64,000 nt of DNA from Gammaproteobacteria bacterium (lineage in GTDB: Bacteria; Pseudomonadota; Gammaproteobacteria; Enterobacterales; Alteromonadaceae): contig JAAEZG010000005.1 in the NCBI GenBank assembly GCA_018222985.1, positions 1-64,000 of the forward strand, read 5' to 3'. The position numbers were made by a program, and so were the translations under genes. Every line of letters begins with the position of its first letter. Within the stretch, counting starts at the first letter, position 1. The notes under the pieces were generated by a model, which did no database searches, was not told the DNA's origin, and was given only the letters and a program-made list of their open reading frames with translations. Below are positions 62,348 through 64,000 of the stretch, in pieces.

Positions 62348-64000
62348 TTAATGTTCAAGAGAGCGATATTTTTCACGTAAATGGTTACGCACGCCAATGG
62401 CGGTTAGGTTTAACCCAACAATCACGGTAACCAGCAAGAATGAGGTGGCGTACACTAACGGTCGCGCGGCCTCAACGTTCGGGCTTTGGAAACCAACATC
62501 ATAAATGTGGAAGCCCAAGTGCATAAATTTGCGATCTAAGTGGAAGTACGGGAAGTTTCCGTCCACCGGGAGCATGGGCGCTGACTTCACGACCCCCACC
62601 AACATAAGCGGTGCAACTTCACCGGCCGCACGCGCAACGGCAAGAATCAAGCCAGTCATAATAGCTGGCGACGCCATCGGCAAAATAATGCGCCACAAGG
62701 TTTCAGCTTTGGTGGCACCTAAGGCCAGGCTGCCTTCACGCAAAGTGCTAGGAATACGCGATAAACCTTCTTCAGTAGACACAATAACCACCGGCAGCGT
62801 CAAAATAGCGAGCGTAATGGCTGACCACATAACACCCGGCGTACCAAAGGTTGGGCTTGGCAAGGCTTCTGGATAGAAAATTTGGTCGAGCGTGCCGCCC
62901 ACCATGTAAACAAAGAAGCCAAGACCAAATACGCCGTACACAATAGACGGTACACCGGCTAGGTTAATCACCGCAATGCGAATTAAGCGTGTAATCGCAT
63001 TTTTACCGGCATATTCGTGCAGATAAACCGCAGCAATAACCCCAAATGGCGTCACAATGACCGACATTAACAGCACCATAAATACGGTACCAAAAATAGC
63101 TGGGAATACGCCGCCTTCGGTATTGGCCTCGCGAGGGTCTTCGGAGACAAACTTGCCAATTTGCACAAAGAAGTGGCCTAGCTTGCTAAGTACCCCCATG
63201 TCATTTGGGAAGGTTGCGTCTAACACACGGTACATGGGTACAGTTACTTCCATACCACGCATGTCACGCATAACCACGCTGTCGCGGCTAGCCGCTTCAC
63301 GATAGGCAAAGAGCTCTTTTTCAAGTTCTTTGTATTGTGCGTTCAGCGCTTCTTCTTCCGCTGCTAAGCGCTGCTTTTCAGCCTCGGTTAGGTTGCCTTC
63401 AAGATCTAACGCTCGGGCTTCTAAGCGCAACTGATTCAGCTGATAGTTAATGGCACCAATTTCGCCTTGCTGCAAATCAGACGCTTGCTCATTCAATTCA
63501 ACCGCGCGCTCAATGCGTTCAAATAACACGTCGCGCACGTTTTCAGGCGTTGCTACCGACTCACCGTTTTCGAGTACATCAACGACGTAACCATAAAAGT
63601 TACCGTCTTTTGAGCGTTCAAGTACGGCTAGGTCAGCAGGCGTTTCGTCGCGAATAATTTGCGGCTCCATCACCCACATAAAATCAAGTGGCACGAATTC
63701 GCGGTTACCTACTTTAAATAACTGACGCTCTAGAAACTCACCGTCAAAACCCTCAAGGGTAACGCCAGATTCCTGCAAACGGCGAATAGGTACTTCTTCG
63801 CGGTCGTACACTTCACCAATAATGACGCGTGTTGAACCGTCATTTGCTTGTACTTCAACCTCGTGAATGGCTGCTGGCCAAAAAAATGACAAACCACGCC
63901 ATGCAATTAAGGCTAACAACCCAAGCACAGCAATTAAGCTGACACTTACCGCGCCCGCAGTAAGCCAAATATAAGGTTTTCCTGACTTAAACCATTTATT
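62348..64000 (-). CDS. pstA: Phosphate ABC transporter permease PstA (5' end outside window)
   Basis: The frame is open to the window edge, so the true start lies beyond base 64000; a GTG at 63928 is only an internal codon. About 550 residues are visible. The N-terminal half is a long periplasmic domain with a coiled-coil region ([34 protein letters not shown], about residues 175-215 of the visible part), and the C-terminal half is the usual permease domain with [32 protein letters not shown]. Long PstA forms of this sort occur in Alteromonadales. pstB follows after 11 bases. Confidence 0.92.
   Translation of the reverse strand, partial: NKWFKSGKPYIWLTAGAVSVSLIAVLGLLALIAWRGLSFFWPAAIHEVEVQANDGSTRVIIGEVYDREEVPIRRLQESGVTLEGFDGEFLERQLFKVGNREFVPLDFMWVMEPQIIRDETPADLAVLERSKDGNFYGYVVDVLENGESVATPENVRDVLFERIERAVELNEQASDLQQGEIGAINYQLNQLRLEARALDLEGNLTEAEKQRLAAEEEALNAQYKELEKELFAYREAASRDSVVMRDMRGMEVTVPMYRVLDATFPNDMGVLSKLGHFFVQIGKFVSEDPREANTEGGVFPAIFGTVFMVLLMSVIVTPFGVIAAVYLHEYAGKNAITRLIRIAVINLAGVPSIVYGVFGLGFFVYMVGGTLDQIFYPEALPSPTFGTPGVMWSAITLAILTLPVVIVSTEEGLSRIPSTLREGSLALGATKAETLWRIILPMASPAIMTGLILAVARAAGEVAPLMLVGVVKSAPMLPVDGNFPYFHLDRKFMHLGFHIYDVGFQSPNVEAARPLVYATSFLLVTVIVGLNLTAIGVRNHLREKYRSLEH

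Overview
The window is chromosomal DNA of a marine-type gammaproteobacterium, most like Alteromonadales and probably near Idiomarina/Pseudidiomarina (inference). Grounds: the conserved block gcvTHP - ubiI/ubiH - pepP - ygfB - zapA - ssrS (6S RNA) - ygfA - rpiA - serA; the glyoxylate shunt genes aceB, aceA and aceK with NhaD; and many peptidases, TonB receptors and secreted hydrolases with little sugar metabolism. The right end runs off inside pstA. No CRISPR array, rRNA or intact tRNA gene was seen.

Layout. (1) 1-8.2 kb: a copper-resistance region (glutaredoxin/MauE fusion, APC permease, NTF2-like protein, copD, copC, copB, copA, its own tatA, a DUF411 protein, a CopL-like leader protein). 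It ends at a displaced tRNA-Leu-like 3' end followed by a terminator, which looks like the right attachment site of an integrated island. (2) 8.2-22.7 kb: LexA-controlled yebG; a TonB receptor and a beta-helix lipoprotein behind a clear PhoB box; a secreted gluzincin and an SDR; aceB-aceA-nhaD; and on the other strand a LysR gene translationally coupled to aceK. (3) 22.8-33.5 kb: a TolB-propeller amidohydrolase, an S10 carboxypeptidase, a periplasmic-sensor GGDEF protein, and a CoA-transferase/GNAT fusion next to an HDAC-like deacetylase. (4) 33.5-46 kb, accessory: vapBC, MipA, a Fur-box cytochrome c/FTR1 iron permease, a decayed toxin-antitoxin patch (hipA remnant, orphan antitoxin, internally deleted toxin), a lipid A modification operon (dgkA, PAP2, eptA-like, two-component system) with a PmrA-type box, a divergent LTA-synthase-like sulfatase, and an integron-cassette-like MBOAT gene with attC sites but no integrase. 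(5) 46-64 kb: core genes ending in serA and, convergently, phoU-pstB-pstA.

How they work together. The copper operon supplies a periplasmic oxidase (CopA, Tat exported, with a tatA beside it), an outer-membrane CopB and CopC/CopD for copper handling. aceB/aceA/aceK run and control the glyoxylate bypass. The dgkA-PAP2-eptA set modifies lipid A phosphates and recycles the diacylglycerol released, with its regulators as the last two genes. PhoB links the receptor/lipoprotein pair to phosphate starvation, fitting the pst genes at the right end. The most unusual items are the cassette with attC sites, the tRNA-borne attachment site, the terminator that abuts the LysR-aceK start, the CoA-transferase-GNAT plus deacetylase pair, and the eroded toxin-antitoxin cluster.
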